Below are positions 5,588 through 12,259 of a stretch of DNA of 12,259 bases, piece by piece (the first letter of the stretch is position 1; every line of letters starts with the position of its first letter). The stretch is from Bacteroidota bacterium (GTDB lineage: Bacteria > Bacteroidota > Bacteroidia > Flavobacteriales > Flavobacteriaceae). The notes below the pieces were generated by a model. It made no database searches, was not told the origin of the DNA, and saw only the letters and a program-made list of their open reading frames with translations. The DNA lies in the NCBI GenBank assembly GCA_947483095.1, contig CANKLD010000031.1:1-12259 (forward strand), written 5' to 3'. Both the position numbers and the translations under genes were made by a program.

Positions 5588-7249
5588 TTATACCAACTCT
5601 TTAAAGAATTGTAATAATACTTTATCGTTTTCACGAGTTGGTGTAAAAACTTCTAGAATAAAGGGCTTATTATTATTAGAATACAGATTCTTAATTCCAA
5701 CTTCTAAGCTAGGCTCGTCACTTGCTATTGCATAATCAAAATCGTACATTTTGGCGAGGTTTTCAGCCGTTAAACAATGTGATGTCTCGAAAAACGTATT
5801 GAAAACTGGCGTTTCATCGTGTCCGGGTAAAATTCTAAAAATCCCTCCTCCTCCGTTATTAATTAAAATAATCTTGAAGTTCTTGGGAATGTAATTGTTC
5901 CATAACGCATTGGAATCGTATAGAAAACTAATATCCCCTGTTATTAAAACGGTTTGTTTTTCATTGGCCACAGCCCCACCAATTGCAGTAGAAGTACTTC
6001 CGTCGATTCCGCTAGTTCCTCGGTTGCAATAGACTTCAATTGATGGATGAATATCTATTAATTGTGCATAACGGATTGCAGAACTGTTCCCAATTTGCAA
6101 ATGAGAATTTATTGGTAAACGCTGAATTATTTTTTCAAAAACCTTGAAATCTGAAAAGGGTATTTTTGATAAATAGGTTTTGTGTTTCTCTTTTCTGAGT
6201 GTATTTATAGCATCAAAAATATCGAAATAATCACTTTTTACAGGTTGAAATAATGGAATAAATGCATTGAAAAAAGTATTCGGGTCGGTTTCAAAATGCT
6301 TGGTCAAACAGCCAAAAGTATTATAGGCACGCAAAGAATCAATGTGCCAATGGTGTTTTGGTTGGTATTTTCGTAACGCTGCTTTGATGCGTTTTGAAAC
6401 TACCATTCCACCAAAAGTAATGAGAATTTCGGGTTGAAACACTTTATAATCTTCCGATGAAAATGGGGTAATTATGGTGTCAATAGTATTTATAAAGGAA
6501 GGATGGTGCAAATTGGATGTGGTTTCAGTCATCACCACAACCGAAGCATCATCTGCTAAAAAATCAACAATTGAAGTGTCGATTGCATTGGGTTCATTCA
6601 CGCCAACAATCACTAATTTCTTTTTGGATGTGTTCCAAATGGATGCAAATTCAACCCAATTTGCGGTTGAAACAAACGGAGTAGCATTTGCGGAAGCGAA
6701 AGTATTTACAGCAACAGAAAGCTCAGAAACAGTTTCATACAAAGGTTCCTCAAAAGGTGCGTTGATGTGAACTGGGCCTTTTTTAGAAATTGCATGATTG
6801 ATAGCTTCATTGATTTTCAAATCGTTTTCTGAAGAGGCACCTTCAAGCAAATTGGCATTGTACAAAGAATGATTTTGAAATACATTTTCTTGACGAATGG
6901 TTTGGCCGTCACCGATATCTATTTTGTTTAAAGGCCTGTCGGCACTGATAACTACCAATGGAATTTGACTGTAAAAAGCTTCTGCAAAGGCAGGATAATA
7001 ATTTAAAAGTGCGGAACCTGAAGTACAAATTATGGCAACGGGTTTCTTAATTTGCTGTGCAATTCCTAATGCAAAAAAAGCTGCACTTCGCTCGTCGGCA
7101 ACGCTATAACAAGTAAATTTTGGATTGTTTACAAACCCAATAATCAATGGTGCATTCCTTGAACCGGGAGAAATTACAATATTAGTGACTCCTTTGGCGA
7201 GACAAATTTCGATGATGCTTTGCGCTAAAGGTATTTTTGGATAAATCAT
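5588..7249 (-). CDS. menD: SEPHCHC synthase (MenD), ThDP-dependent
   Basis: MenD couples 2-oxoglutarate to isochorismate, releasing CO2, in the first committed menaquinone step. With the start at 7249 the protein is 553 residues, normal for MenD. The N-terminal pyrimidine-binding domain carries ISPGSRN (26-32) and the catalytic glutamate E53 in DERSAAFFALG. The C-terminal pyrophosphate domain has GTSGIDGSTS, then GDISFLYDSNALWN starting at residue 438, and the metal-site NNGGGGIF. An in-frame ATG at 7282 would add 11 residues (MYLCNFEPYFT), but it lies upstream of the TATCTTTG -7 element at 7279-7272, and MIYPKIPLAQ matches the usual MenD start, so I chose 7249. No menF is adjacent; the upstream neighbour is a divergent GNAT gene. 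Confidence 0.95.
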   Translation of the reverse strand: MIYPKIPLAQSIIEICLAKGVTNIVISPGSRNAPLIIGFVNNPKFTCYSVADERSAAFFALGIAQQIKKPVAIICTSGSALLNYYPAFAEAFYSQIPLVVISADRPLNKIDIGDGQTIRQENVFQNHSLYNANLLEGASSENDLKINEAINHAISKKGPVHINAPFEEPLYETVSELSVAVNTFASANATPFVSTANWVEFASIWNTSKKKLVIVGVNEPNAIDTSIVDFLADDASVVVMTETTSNLHHPSFINTIDTIITPFSSEDYKVFQPEILITFGGMVVSKRIKAALRKYQPKHHWHIDSLRAYNTFGCLTKHFETDPNTFFNAFIPLFQPVKSDYFDIFDAINTLRKEKHKTYLSKIPFSDFKVFEKIIQRLPINSHLQIGNSSAIRYAQLIDIHPSIEVYCNRGTSGIDGSTSTAIGGAVANEKQTVLITGDISFLYDSNALWNNYIPKNFKIILINNGGGGIFRILPGHDETPVFNTFFETSHCLTAENLAKMYDFDYAIASDEPSLEVGIKNLYSNNNKPFILEVFTPTRENDKVLLQFFKELV

Positions 7250-7263
7250 TGTAAAGTAAGGTT

Positions 7264-7292
7264 CAAAGTTGCAAAGATACAAAGTTGCAAAG
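7264..7292. repeat. 13-bp direct repeat over the menD promoter
   Basis: caaagttgcaaag occurs exactly at 7264-7276 and again at 7280-7292, separated by ata (period 16). The -7 element of menD (7272-7279) overlaps the first copy and the spacer. Confidence 0.85.
7272..7279 (-). promoter_or_regulatory. -7 promoter element of menD
   Basis: The minus strand reads TATCTTTG, an exact TAnnTTTG match, 22 bases upstream of the chosen menD ATG. No TTG lies at the expected -33 distance. It favours the downstream start codon for menD. Confidence 0.6.
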
Positions 7293-7322
7293 GTTTTTAC
7301 TACGTTCTTTAATTAGATTTAT

Positions 7323-7330
7323 TACTTTTG
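7323..7330 (+). promoter_or_regulatory. -7 promoter element of the GNAT gene
   Basis: TACTTTTG is an exact TAnnTTTG match, 19 bases upstream of the GNAT ATG at 7350. The -33 box is not clear; the nearest candidate is TTC at 7305. With the menD element it makes the 7250-7349 gap a divergent promoter region. Confidence 0.5.
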
Positions 7331-7349
7331 GGAAACAATTATATACGAA

Positions 7350-7847
7350 ATGGAAATCCGAATTAGAGCGTACCAAACCGAAGACATCCAAGCTATTTTG
7401 GATATTATCAATTATAATATTCTTCATTCTACTGCATTATACGATTACAACATTCGGAATTACGAGCAACAACAAGCCATTTTGGAAGACAAAACCAATA
7501 AAGGATTTCCTATTATTGTTGCTGAATTGTTCGGGAAACTTGTTGGATTTGGTATGTATAGCGAATTTCGATTTCGAGAAGCGTACAAGTTTACAGTGGA
7601 ACATTCCGTTTATGTTTCTGAAAAGCACATTGGAAAAGGGATAGGAAAAGTGCTTTTATCCGAATTAATTCAATTGGCGAAAGCCCAAGGATTGCACACC
7701 ATGATTGGCGTAATTGATTCCGAAAATCAAGGCAGCATTGAATTTCACGAACAATTTGGCTTTAAAACCGTTGGAATCATAAAGGAATCAGGGTATAAAT
7801 TTGATCGTTGGTTGGATTCCGTATTTATGCAACTTTTATTAAAATAA
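7350..7847 (+). CDS. GNAT N-acetyltransferase, phosphinothricin/methionine sulfoximine acetyltransferase-like
   Basis: This 165-residue cytoplasmic enzyme is predicted to transfer acetyl from acetyl-CoA to a small amine. The opening IRAYQTEDIQAILDIINYNI and the following STALYDYNIR resemble the Pat/MddA/YwnH group, in which the early T-A-x-(Y/F) segment shapes the substrate pocket. Motif A, HSVYVSEKHIGKGIGKVLL (85-103), contains the CoA pyrophosphate loop H93-I-G-K-G-I-G99. IDSENQGSIEFHEQFGF (122-138) is the conserved Asn/Phe end of the fold. Enzymes of this group acetylate phosphinothricin, methionine sulfoximine or similar amino-acid analogues; the substrate here cannot be told from sequence. 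It is the only plus-strand gene and its TAA (7845-7847) touches the stop of the convergent peroxidase gene. Confidence 0.85.
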   Translation: MEIRIRAYQTEDIQAILDIINYNILHSTALYDYNIRNYEQQQAILEDKTNKGFPIIVAELFGKLVGFGMYSEFRFREAYKFTVEHSVYVSEKHIGKGIGKVLLSELIQLAKAQGLHTMIGVIDSENQGSIEFHEQFGFKTVGIIKESGYKFDRWLDSVFMQLLLK

Positions 7848-8393
7848 TTACTTTTCTATCCAGTTTATTATTTTTTCATCATTCGGTTTAACACCTGAAA
7901 GATAGACTTGTTCCAATTCTCCTTTTTCATTCAACAAGTATTTTTGAAAGTTCCATTCTACATTAGAATCTTTCAAACCGTTCTTGGCTTTTTGGGTAAG
8001 AAATTGATACACTTCGTTCGTGTCGCTTCCTTTAACTGAAATTTTACTCATCATTGGAAAAGTTACTCCATAATTGACTTTACAAAAGGTGGCAATTTCA
8101 GCGTTGGTTCCTGGTTCTTGCGAGCCGAAATTATTAGCTGGAAAACCTACAATTACGAAATTTTCGTCTTTGTATTTTTTATAAATAGCTTCTAATTGTT
8201 CGTATTGCCTTGTATAACCACATTTTGAGGCGGTGTTTACTACTAAAATTTTCTTGCCTTTTAGTGTGGCAAAATCAAATGTTTTACCGTTCAAATCTAT
8301 TACTTTGAATTGGTAAATGGATTGTTTTGTTTGTGCTTCCATAGTTATTGTCATTAATAAAGCGGTTGCGAATAAAAAGATACTTTGTTTCAT
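7848..8393 (-). CDS. Exported glutathione peroxidase family protein (2-Cys, probably thioredoxin-dependent)
   Basis: This 181-residue protein has a signal peptide (MKQSIFLFATALLMTITMEA, cleavage near residue 20), so it probably reduces hydroperoxides in the periplasm. The peroxidatic cysteine C58 lies in NTASKCGYT. The second tetrad segment reads FPANNFGSQEPG, with N88 where classical enzymes have Gln and A86 where many have Cys. WNFQKYL supplies W147 and N148. The only other cysteine is C104 in IATFCKVNYG, at the resolving-Cys position of thioredoxin-dependent family members, so it is likely a thioredoxin-type peroxidase rather than a true glutathione enzyme. Upstream, 8394-8584 is AT-rich and has no exact TAnnTTTG match. 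Confidence 0.92.
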   Translation of the reverse strand: MKQSIFLFATALLMTITMEAQTKQSIYQFKVIDLNGKTFDFATLKGKKILVVNTASKCGYTRQYEQLEAIYKKYKDENFVIVGFPANNFGSQEPGTNAEIATFCKVNYGVTFPMMSKISVKGSDTNEVYQFLTQKAKNGLKDSNVEWNFQKYLLNEKGELEQVYLSGVKPNDEKIINWIEK

Positions 8394-8584
8394 GTTTAAT
8401 TTTTTTATAAAATTACTTAAAAAAGAATCGGTTCAAATTATAAATGGGAATTATTTATAGTTCAACAAAAGTTAAATATTCACATCACTAGTCTTATACA
8501 ATTAATAATATTTGAAGAAACAAAGTGAATTAACAATATCCAAAATAATAAAAGCTATGGTTATATATGTTTTGATTTTTACAT

Positions 8585-8620
8585 AAAAAAGCCCTTACAT
8601 CGCTGTAAGGACTTTTTTTT
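8585..8620 (-). terminator. Intrinsic terminator of the large fibre gene
   Basis: The stem CCTTACA / TGTAAGG closes over the loop TCGC, extended by a G-C pair past one mismatch and flanked by A6 on one side and T8 on the other. On the minus strand it ends in a run of Ts, 22 bases beyond the stop at 8642. The symmetric A and T tracts would let it work in both directions, but no plus-strand gene ends here. Confidence 0.88.
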
Positions 8621-8641
8621 ATTATTGGGCGAAAGCTTATT

Positions 8642-11600
8642 TTAATTAAGATTTAACCAATAGGCAGTGGTACCATTTGTAGGAGTAATTAATATTTTAA
8701 ACATTACATCATCTCCATTCATAGGACCACAACATCCTGGCATTGCACTACCATTAAAATAATTACTATTGGTACCAAACATTGCTCTGTCCATATTATT
8801 AACCGCAAACTTAAAAGTTTGCCCTGCTGTTACATTAATATTATTTACTGGAATATTAGCCCATTCTGGAGAACCTTGATTAGCAAAATTAATAAAATTA
8901 TATCCTCCTCCCAATTCAGTTCCAGAAACATCACTAAAATTAACAAACACATATGCTTCAGGATACATATTTGATTTTACAAATAATTGAATCGCCGTAA
9001 TTATTCCTGTTGTAGGAGGAATAAATGTTTGTTCGAAATAATGTAAATTCCAATCGGAAAACGTACCTGTAAAAGAATCGTTTATGGCATCGCTGGCTCC
9101 TACAGAATACAATTGCAATTTTCGAGTATCAGTATTATAAACAACCATTCCTTCTTCAACCCCAGTTAAACTATTAATTTGATATTGATTTAGTTTTGTA
9201 GGTAAGAACGGTTTGTTTTCCACTCTAAGACCATCTGAAAACGTTTTATTCCCTGCAAAAGTTTGGTCTGCTGTGGTAACAATACCACCATTAGATACAT
9301 CTGCTGGGGCAAGGCTAATTTCGCCTGCAGTTATGGTAGCGCCTTTTGGATCTGAAGAGGTACTTATAGCGCCTATGGTAGTGCTGCCCCCTGAACCTCC
9401 TGAAGAAGTAGACACCGAACCATCGGCCATTAAATATTCTGTTGCTGTTCCAGTAGGTGTTTTAAATCCTGCTGCTGTTACATTTGTACTAAAAGTTTTT
9501 GCACCCGCAACGGTTTGGTCAGTAGTAAAATCTACAAATTTTTGAGCATTGGTAGCATTTGCCGCAGTTACAAAAGCAGTTGTTGCTAAAGCAGTCGTAT
9601 TATCACCTGCTGTTTGGGTTACACCAGTAGTACCTGTTGGTAATGATGGTGTTCCTGTAAAAGTTGGTGAGTCTAAATTAACACTTAAAGCGCCAAAAGA
9701 ATCTTTGTTTAAACCAGAATTAGATGCTAAATTAACACTTAAAGCGCCAAAAGAATCTTTGGTTAAACCAGAATTAGATGCTAAATTAACACTTAAAGCA
9801 CCATACATATCTTTGGTTAAACCAGAATTATATCCTGTATTAACACTTAAAGCACCATACATATCTTTGGTTAAACCAGAATTATATCCTGTATTAACAC
9901 TTAAAGCGCCCGTCATATAATCTTTGGTTAAACCAGAATTATAGTCTAAATTAACACTTAAAGCACCATACATATCTTTGGTTAAACCAGAATTATAGTC
10001 TAAATTAACACTTAAAGCACCCGACATCGAATTTTTAGTTAAACCAGAATTATAGTCTAAATTAACACTTAAAGCACCATACATATCTTTGGTTAAACCA
10101 GAATTATATCCTGTATTAACACTTAAAGCACCATACATATCTTTGGTTAAACCAGAATTATATCCTGTATTAACACTTAAAGCACCAGTCATCATATCTT
10201 TAGTTAAACCAGAATTAGATGCCAAATTAACACTTAAAGCACCCGACATATAATCTTTGGTTAAACCAGAATTATATGCTGTATTAACACTTAAAGCACC
10301 CGACATATAATCTTTGGTTAAACCAGAATTATAGTCTAAATTAACACTTAAAGCACCCGAATTATCTGTAGTTAAACCAGTTCCTACTATTATTCCTCCT
10401 AATGTCATTGAACTTGCTGTTGGCAAAGTATACGTGCTACCACCTCCACCAGAAGGTGCCGTCCATGTTGGAATGCCATTTGCATTAGCAGTTAAAACTG
10501 TACCTGCAGCTCCATCTATATTTGGATAAGTTACCGCTCCTGCAGTAATGGTACCACTAGTTTTTACATCAGTGATAGCAGTATTTCCTAATTGAATGGT
10601 GTTATCTGCCGAAGTTTGGGCTTGATAGCCAATTGCTGTCGCATTCGTATGAGCTGCAGAAGCATACCCACCTAATGCAGTCGCATTATTTGCGCCACTG
10701 CTGGATGCGATACCTATGGCAACGGATTGTGTTCCTTGTCCAGATTGTGCTGCATTCGATCCAATCGCTACAGAGTTTGCACCTTGATTGTTAAGACCTG
10801 CAACGTATCCGATTGCAACAGACTGACTTCCTTGATTCGTTTGTCCCGCTCCATTTCCAATGCCAATAGCTCCTGAACCTTGGGTCGTTTCACCTGAAGA
10901 TATTCCAATTGCAACCTCAGTACCTGCCAATCCCAATATGTTTTTTATTCCTGCAATAGTTGTTTGACCTGTTCCTCCATTTGCCACAGCTACAATACCA
11001 GATACGTTTGTTGCAGTTCCTGCAGCTGTTAAATAACTATTGCTATCAACAGATCCGTCTGCTTTTAAGAATTCTGAAGAAGTTCCTCCTGATTTTATTA
11101 TAGAATTTGCTATTATATTTCCATTAAATGTTGCATTTTGATCTGCTCCAAGTATTAACGTATTTAGCCCCGCAGCACCTAAGTTAAGAGCATTATTTTG
11201 TTCAGCTCTTAAAGTAACATCATTACCACTATTAAATTGTAGGTATCCTGTTCTTGTAGATCCGTCTGTATTATACCCGGAAAAGTAACCGCCTGAATTT
11301 TGTATTCTATATGCTTCAAGACCGAATCCAGTGATTAATCCATTTGAATTAGTACTACCATTAATGTTAGTGTTGCCAATAATATTTGTGTTGCCAATAA
11401 TATTTGTATTACCATTGATATCCATTGCTCCATTTAAAGTAGCTTTTTGATCTGCTCCAAGTGTTAAGGTATTTAGACCCGCAGCACCTAAGTTAAGAGC
11501 ATTATTTTGTTCTGCTCTTAAAGTAACATCATTACCACTATTAAATTGAAGATAACCCGTTCTTAAAGACCCATCTGTGTTAAACCCGGAAAAGAAACCA

Positions 11601-12259
11601 TTTCCATTTTGTATTCTATATGCTTCATGACCGAATCCAGTGATTAATCCATTTCCGTTTAAATTAGAATTAAATGTTTTTTTCCCAGAAATACTTTGGT
11701 CAGTTGTTAAATCTACAAAGTTTTGAGTGGCTGAACCTGTTCCTCCATTGGCTATGTCTACAATTCCTGAAACGTTTGTTGCAGTTCCTGCAGCTGTCAA
11801 ATAACTATTCCTATCAACAGATCCATCTGCTTTTAAGAATTCTGAAGAAGTTCCTCCTGCTTTTATTAATGAACCTGCGGTTACATTTGAACTAAAAGTT
11901 TTTGCACCCGCAAAAGTTTGGTCTGCCGTGGTAACAATACCTCCATTGTTTGCATCTGCTGGAGCAAGGGTAATTTCGCCTGCAGTAATTGAAGCGCCTT
12001 TTGGATCTGAAGAGGTACTTATAGCACCTATGGTAGCAACACCTCCATTAGATACCGAACCATCGGCCATTAAATATTCTGTTGAAAGTCCATTTTGTTT
12101 TATAAATGAATTAGCAGTTGTGGTGCCACTTACATTTAAATTTTGGTTCATAGAAACTTGTCCGTTAACTGATAAATTAGAATTAAAATCAGCAAAATAT
12201 CCATTAAAATGCATAAAATCTGAATTTACATCAACATATCTAGCACCAAGTTCAAACCC
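8642..12259 (-). CDS. Large modular repeat/fibre-like surface protein, N-terminus outside window
   Basis: The frame is open to the right edge, so the ATG at 12214 is probably internal; 1205 residues and the stop are visible. In order: paired 74-residue copies with 'EAYRIQN..G.FSG.NTDG' (about 11121-11651); a YadA-head-like run of SVAIG/AIG repeats (about 10580-10915); 12 tandem 18/19-residue GALSVN...NSGLTKD units (9695-10357); a phage-tail-fibre-like GTPSLPTG..ATTAFV segment (about 9546-9675); TFAG.KTF modules; and a C-terminal jelly-roll-like domain of about 130 residues (from NDSFTGTFSDWN) holding one CC pair. Repeated GTATNVSGIV.VANGGTG and EFLKADGSV linkers resemble Bacteroidota and phage fibre proteins. 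No type IX sorting domain or S74 chaperone domain is seen at the C-terminus. It is probably an extracellular trimeric or filamentous adhesin; the function is inferred. A terminator follows at 8585-8620. Confidence 0.8.
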   Translation of the reverse strand, partial: GFELGARYVDVNSDFMHFNGYFADFNSNLSVNGQVSMNQNLNVSGTTTANSFIKQNGLSTEYLMADGSVSNGGVATIGAISTSSDPKGASITAGEITLAPADANNGGIVTTADQTFAGAKTFSSNVTAGSLIKAGGTSSEFLKADGSVDRNSYLTAAGTATNVSGIVDIANGGTGSATQNFVDLTTDQSISGKKTFNSNLNGNGLITGFGHEAYRIQNGNGFFSGFNTDGSLRTGYLQFNSGNDVTLRAEQNNALNLGAAGLNTLTLGADQKATLNGAMDINGNTNIIGNTNIIGNTNINGSTNSNGLITGFGLEAYRIQNSGGYFSGYNTDGSTRTGYLQFNSGNDVTLRAEQNNALNLGAAGLNTLILGADQNATFNGNIIANSIIKSGGTSSEFLKADGSVDSNSYLTAAGTATNVSGIVAVANGGTGQTTIAGIKNILGLAGTEVAIGISSGETTQGSGAIGIGNGAGQTNQGSQSVAIGYVAGLNNQGANSVAIGSNAAQSGQGTQSVAIGIASSSGANNATALGGYASAAHTNATAIGYQAQTSADNTIQLGNTAITDVKTSGTITAGAVTYPNIDGAAGTVLTANANGIPTWTAPSGGGGSTYTLPTASSMTLGGIIVGTGLTTDNSGALSVNLDYNSGLTKDYMSGALSVNTAYNSGLTKDYMSGALSVNLASNSGLTKDMMTGALSVNTGYNSGLTKDMYGALSVNTGYNSGLTKDMYGALSVNLDYNSGLTKNSMSGALSVNLDYNSGLTKDMYGALSVNLDYNSGLTKDYMTGALSVNTGYNSGLTKDMYGALSVNTGYNSGLTKDMYGALSVNLASNSGLTKDSFGALSVNLASNSGLNKDSFGALSVNLDSPTFTGTPSLPTGTTGVTQTAGDNTTALATTAFVTAANATNAQKFVDFTTDQTVAGAKTFSTNVTAAGFKTPTGTATEYLMADGSVSTSSGGSGGSTTIGAISTSSDPKGATITAGEISLAPADVSNGGIVTTADQTFAGNKTFSDGLRVENKPFLPTKLNQYQINSLTGVEEGMVVYNTDTRKLQLYSVGASDAINDSFTGTFSDWNLHYFEQTFIPPTTGIITAIQLFVKSNMYPEAYVFVNFSDVSGTELGGGYNFINFANQGSPEWANIPVNNINVTAGQTFKFAVNNMDRAMFGTNSNYFNGSAMPGCCGPMNGDDVMFKILITPTNGTTAYWLNLN
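9238..9444 (-). repeat. C-terminal copy of the TEYLMADGSV...TIGAISTSSDPKGA module
   Basis: This segment encodes TEYLMADGSV, then TIGAISTSSDPKGA, ITAGEISLAPAD and GGIVTTADQTFAG. It closely repeats 11916-12084, with an extra Ser/Gly-rich loop (STSSGGSGGS) in place of the shorter SNGGVA. Confidence 0.85.
9695..10357 (-). repeat. 12-unit tandem repeat (54/57 bp) in the fibre gene
   Basis: There are twelve head-to-tail units, GALSVN-xxx-NSGL(T/N)K-x(2-4), followed by a thirteenth partial GALSVNLD at 9694. Seven units are 18 residues (54 bp) and five are 19 residues (57 bp; units 1, 2, 3, 6 and 8 from the N-terminal side), totalling 663 bp. Variation is confined to two spots: LDY, TAY, LAS or TGY after GALSVN, and DYMS, DYMT, DMMT, DMY, NSMS or DSF before the next unit. 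Units 4-5 (10079-10186) and 9-10 (9803-9910) match at 107 of 108 bases. Confidence 0.95.
11121..11342 (-). repeat. 222-bp repeat, copy 2
   Basis: This encodes a second ITGFG.EAYRIQN module ending in LGADQNATFNG. It aligns with 11430-11651 at a constant 309-bp offset without gaps. Differences cluster in the GYFSGYNTDGST part; the LQFNSGNDVTLRAEQNNALN part is nearly unchanged. Confidence 0.9.
11430..11651 (-). repeat. 222-bp repeat, copy 1
   Basis: This is the N-terminal-side copy of the EAYRIQN module. It is separated from copy 2 by a short run of GNTNII hexapeptide repeats and NGSTNSNG (about 11343-11429). Confidence 0.9.
11916..12084 (-). repeat. N-terminal copy of the TEYLMADGSV...TIGAISTSSDPKGA module
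   Basis: This copy shares a 24-base exact stretch (plus-strand 12061-12084 against 9421-9444) and most of the following codons with the C-terminal copy about 2.6 kb away. The same module therefore brackets the central repeat region. Confidence 0.85.

Noticed and set aside
7249..7282. ATG at 7282 as the menD start
   Set aside because: It lies upstream of the TATCTTTG promoter element and adds residues not usual for MenD; MIYPKIPLAQ at 7249 fits the family start.
7437..7644. Alternative frames overlapping the GNAT gene on both strands
   Set aside because: They lack family features, while the 7350-7847 frame shows the complete GNAT motif A and C-terminal motif.
8394..8584. Possible small gene or RNA between the peroxidase and the terminator
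   Set aside because: The 190 bp are very AT-rich with no convincing frame, hairpin or exact TAnnTTTG; they are best read as the peroxidase promoter region.
9213..9920. Long open plus-strand frames opposite the fibre gene, with repetitive VKPELDAKLTLKAPK-type translations
   Set aside because: They are the antisense reading of the tandem repeats; the minus-strand frame is continuous, has recognisable modules and ends at a terminator.
12212..12214. ATG at 12214 as the true start of the fibre protein
   Set aside because: The frame stays open through 15 more codons (GFELGARYVDVNSDF) to the window edge, and no signal peptide follows this Met; it is most likely internal.

Overview
The window is low-GC DNA from the Bacteroidota, most likely a Flavobacteriaceae member such as Flavobacterium. 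The evidence is the short 5' leaders without clear Shine-Dalgarno sequences, several copies of the Bacteroidota -7 promoter element TAnnTTTG, a chromosomal menaquinone cluster, and protein families typical of the phylum. I identified everything by reading the sequence; no database search was run.

Layout from right to left, since almost everything is on the minus strand. Positions 8642-12259 hold the C-terminal 1205 residues of a very large, repeat-built fibre-like surface protein whose N-terminus lies beyond the right edge. A strong hairpin terminator (8585-8620) closes it. An exported glutathione peroxidase (7848-8393) follows. Its stop codon abuts that of a plus-strand GNAT acetyltransferase (7350-7847), so these two genes converge with no bases between them.

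Positions 876-7249 form the menaquinone (vitamin K2) region, in transcription order: menD, a CvfB-like S1 RNA-binding regulator with its own promoter and terminator, menB (Asp-type, predicted bicarbonate-independent), menA, a UPF0173 metallo-beta-lactamase-fold hydrolase, and menC. MenD, MenC and MenB supply the SEPHCHC, OSB and DHNA-CoA steps and MenA prenylates DHNA. The isochorismate synthase (menF), menH, menE, the DHNA-CoA thioesterase and the final methyltransferase are not visible here. The hydrolase wedged between menA and menC is a conceivable but unproven candidate for a missing step. The menB-menA gap carries two four-unit arrays of 7-bp repeats.

Positions 1-834 hold a small exported protein made of six YENQA repeats (DUF6150 / 7(1) septoil-knot type), a small DUF2007 protein, and the first 58 codons of an ABC-F ATPase with a good promoter. 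The most unusual items are the knotted repeat protein, the 12-unit 54/57-bp minisatellite inside the fibre gene, and the hydrolase inside the men cluster.
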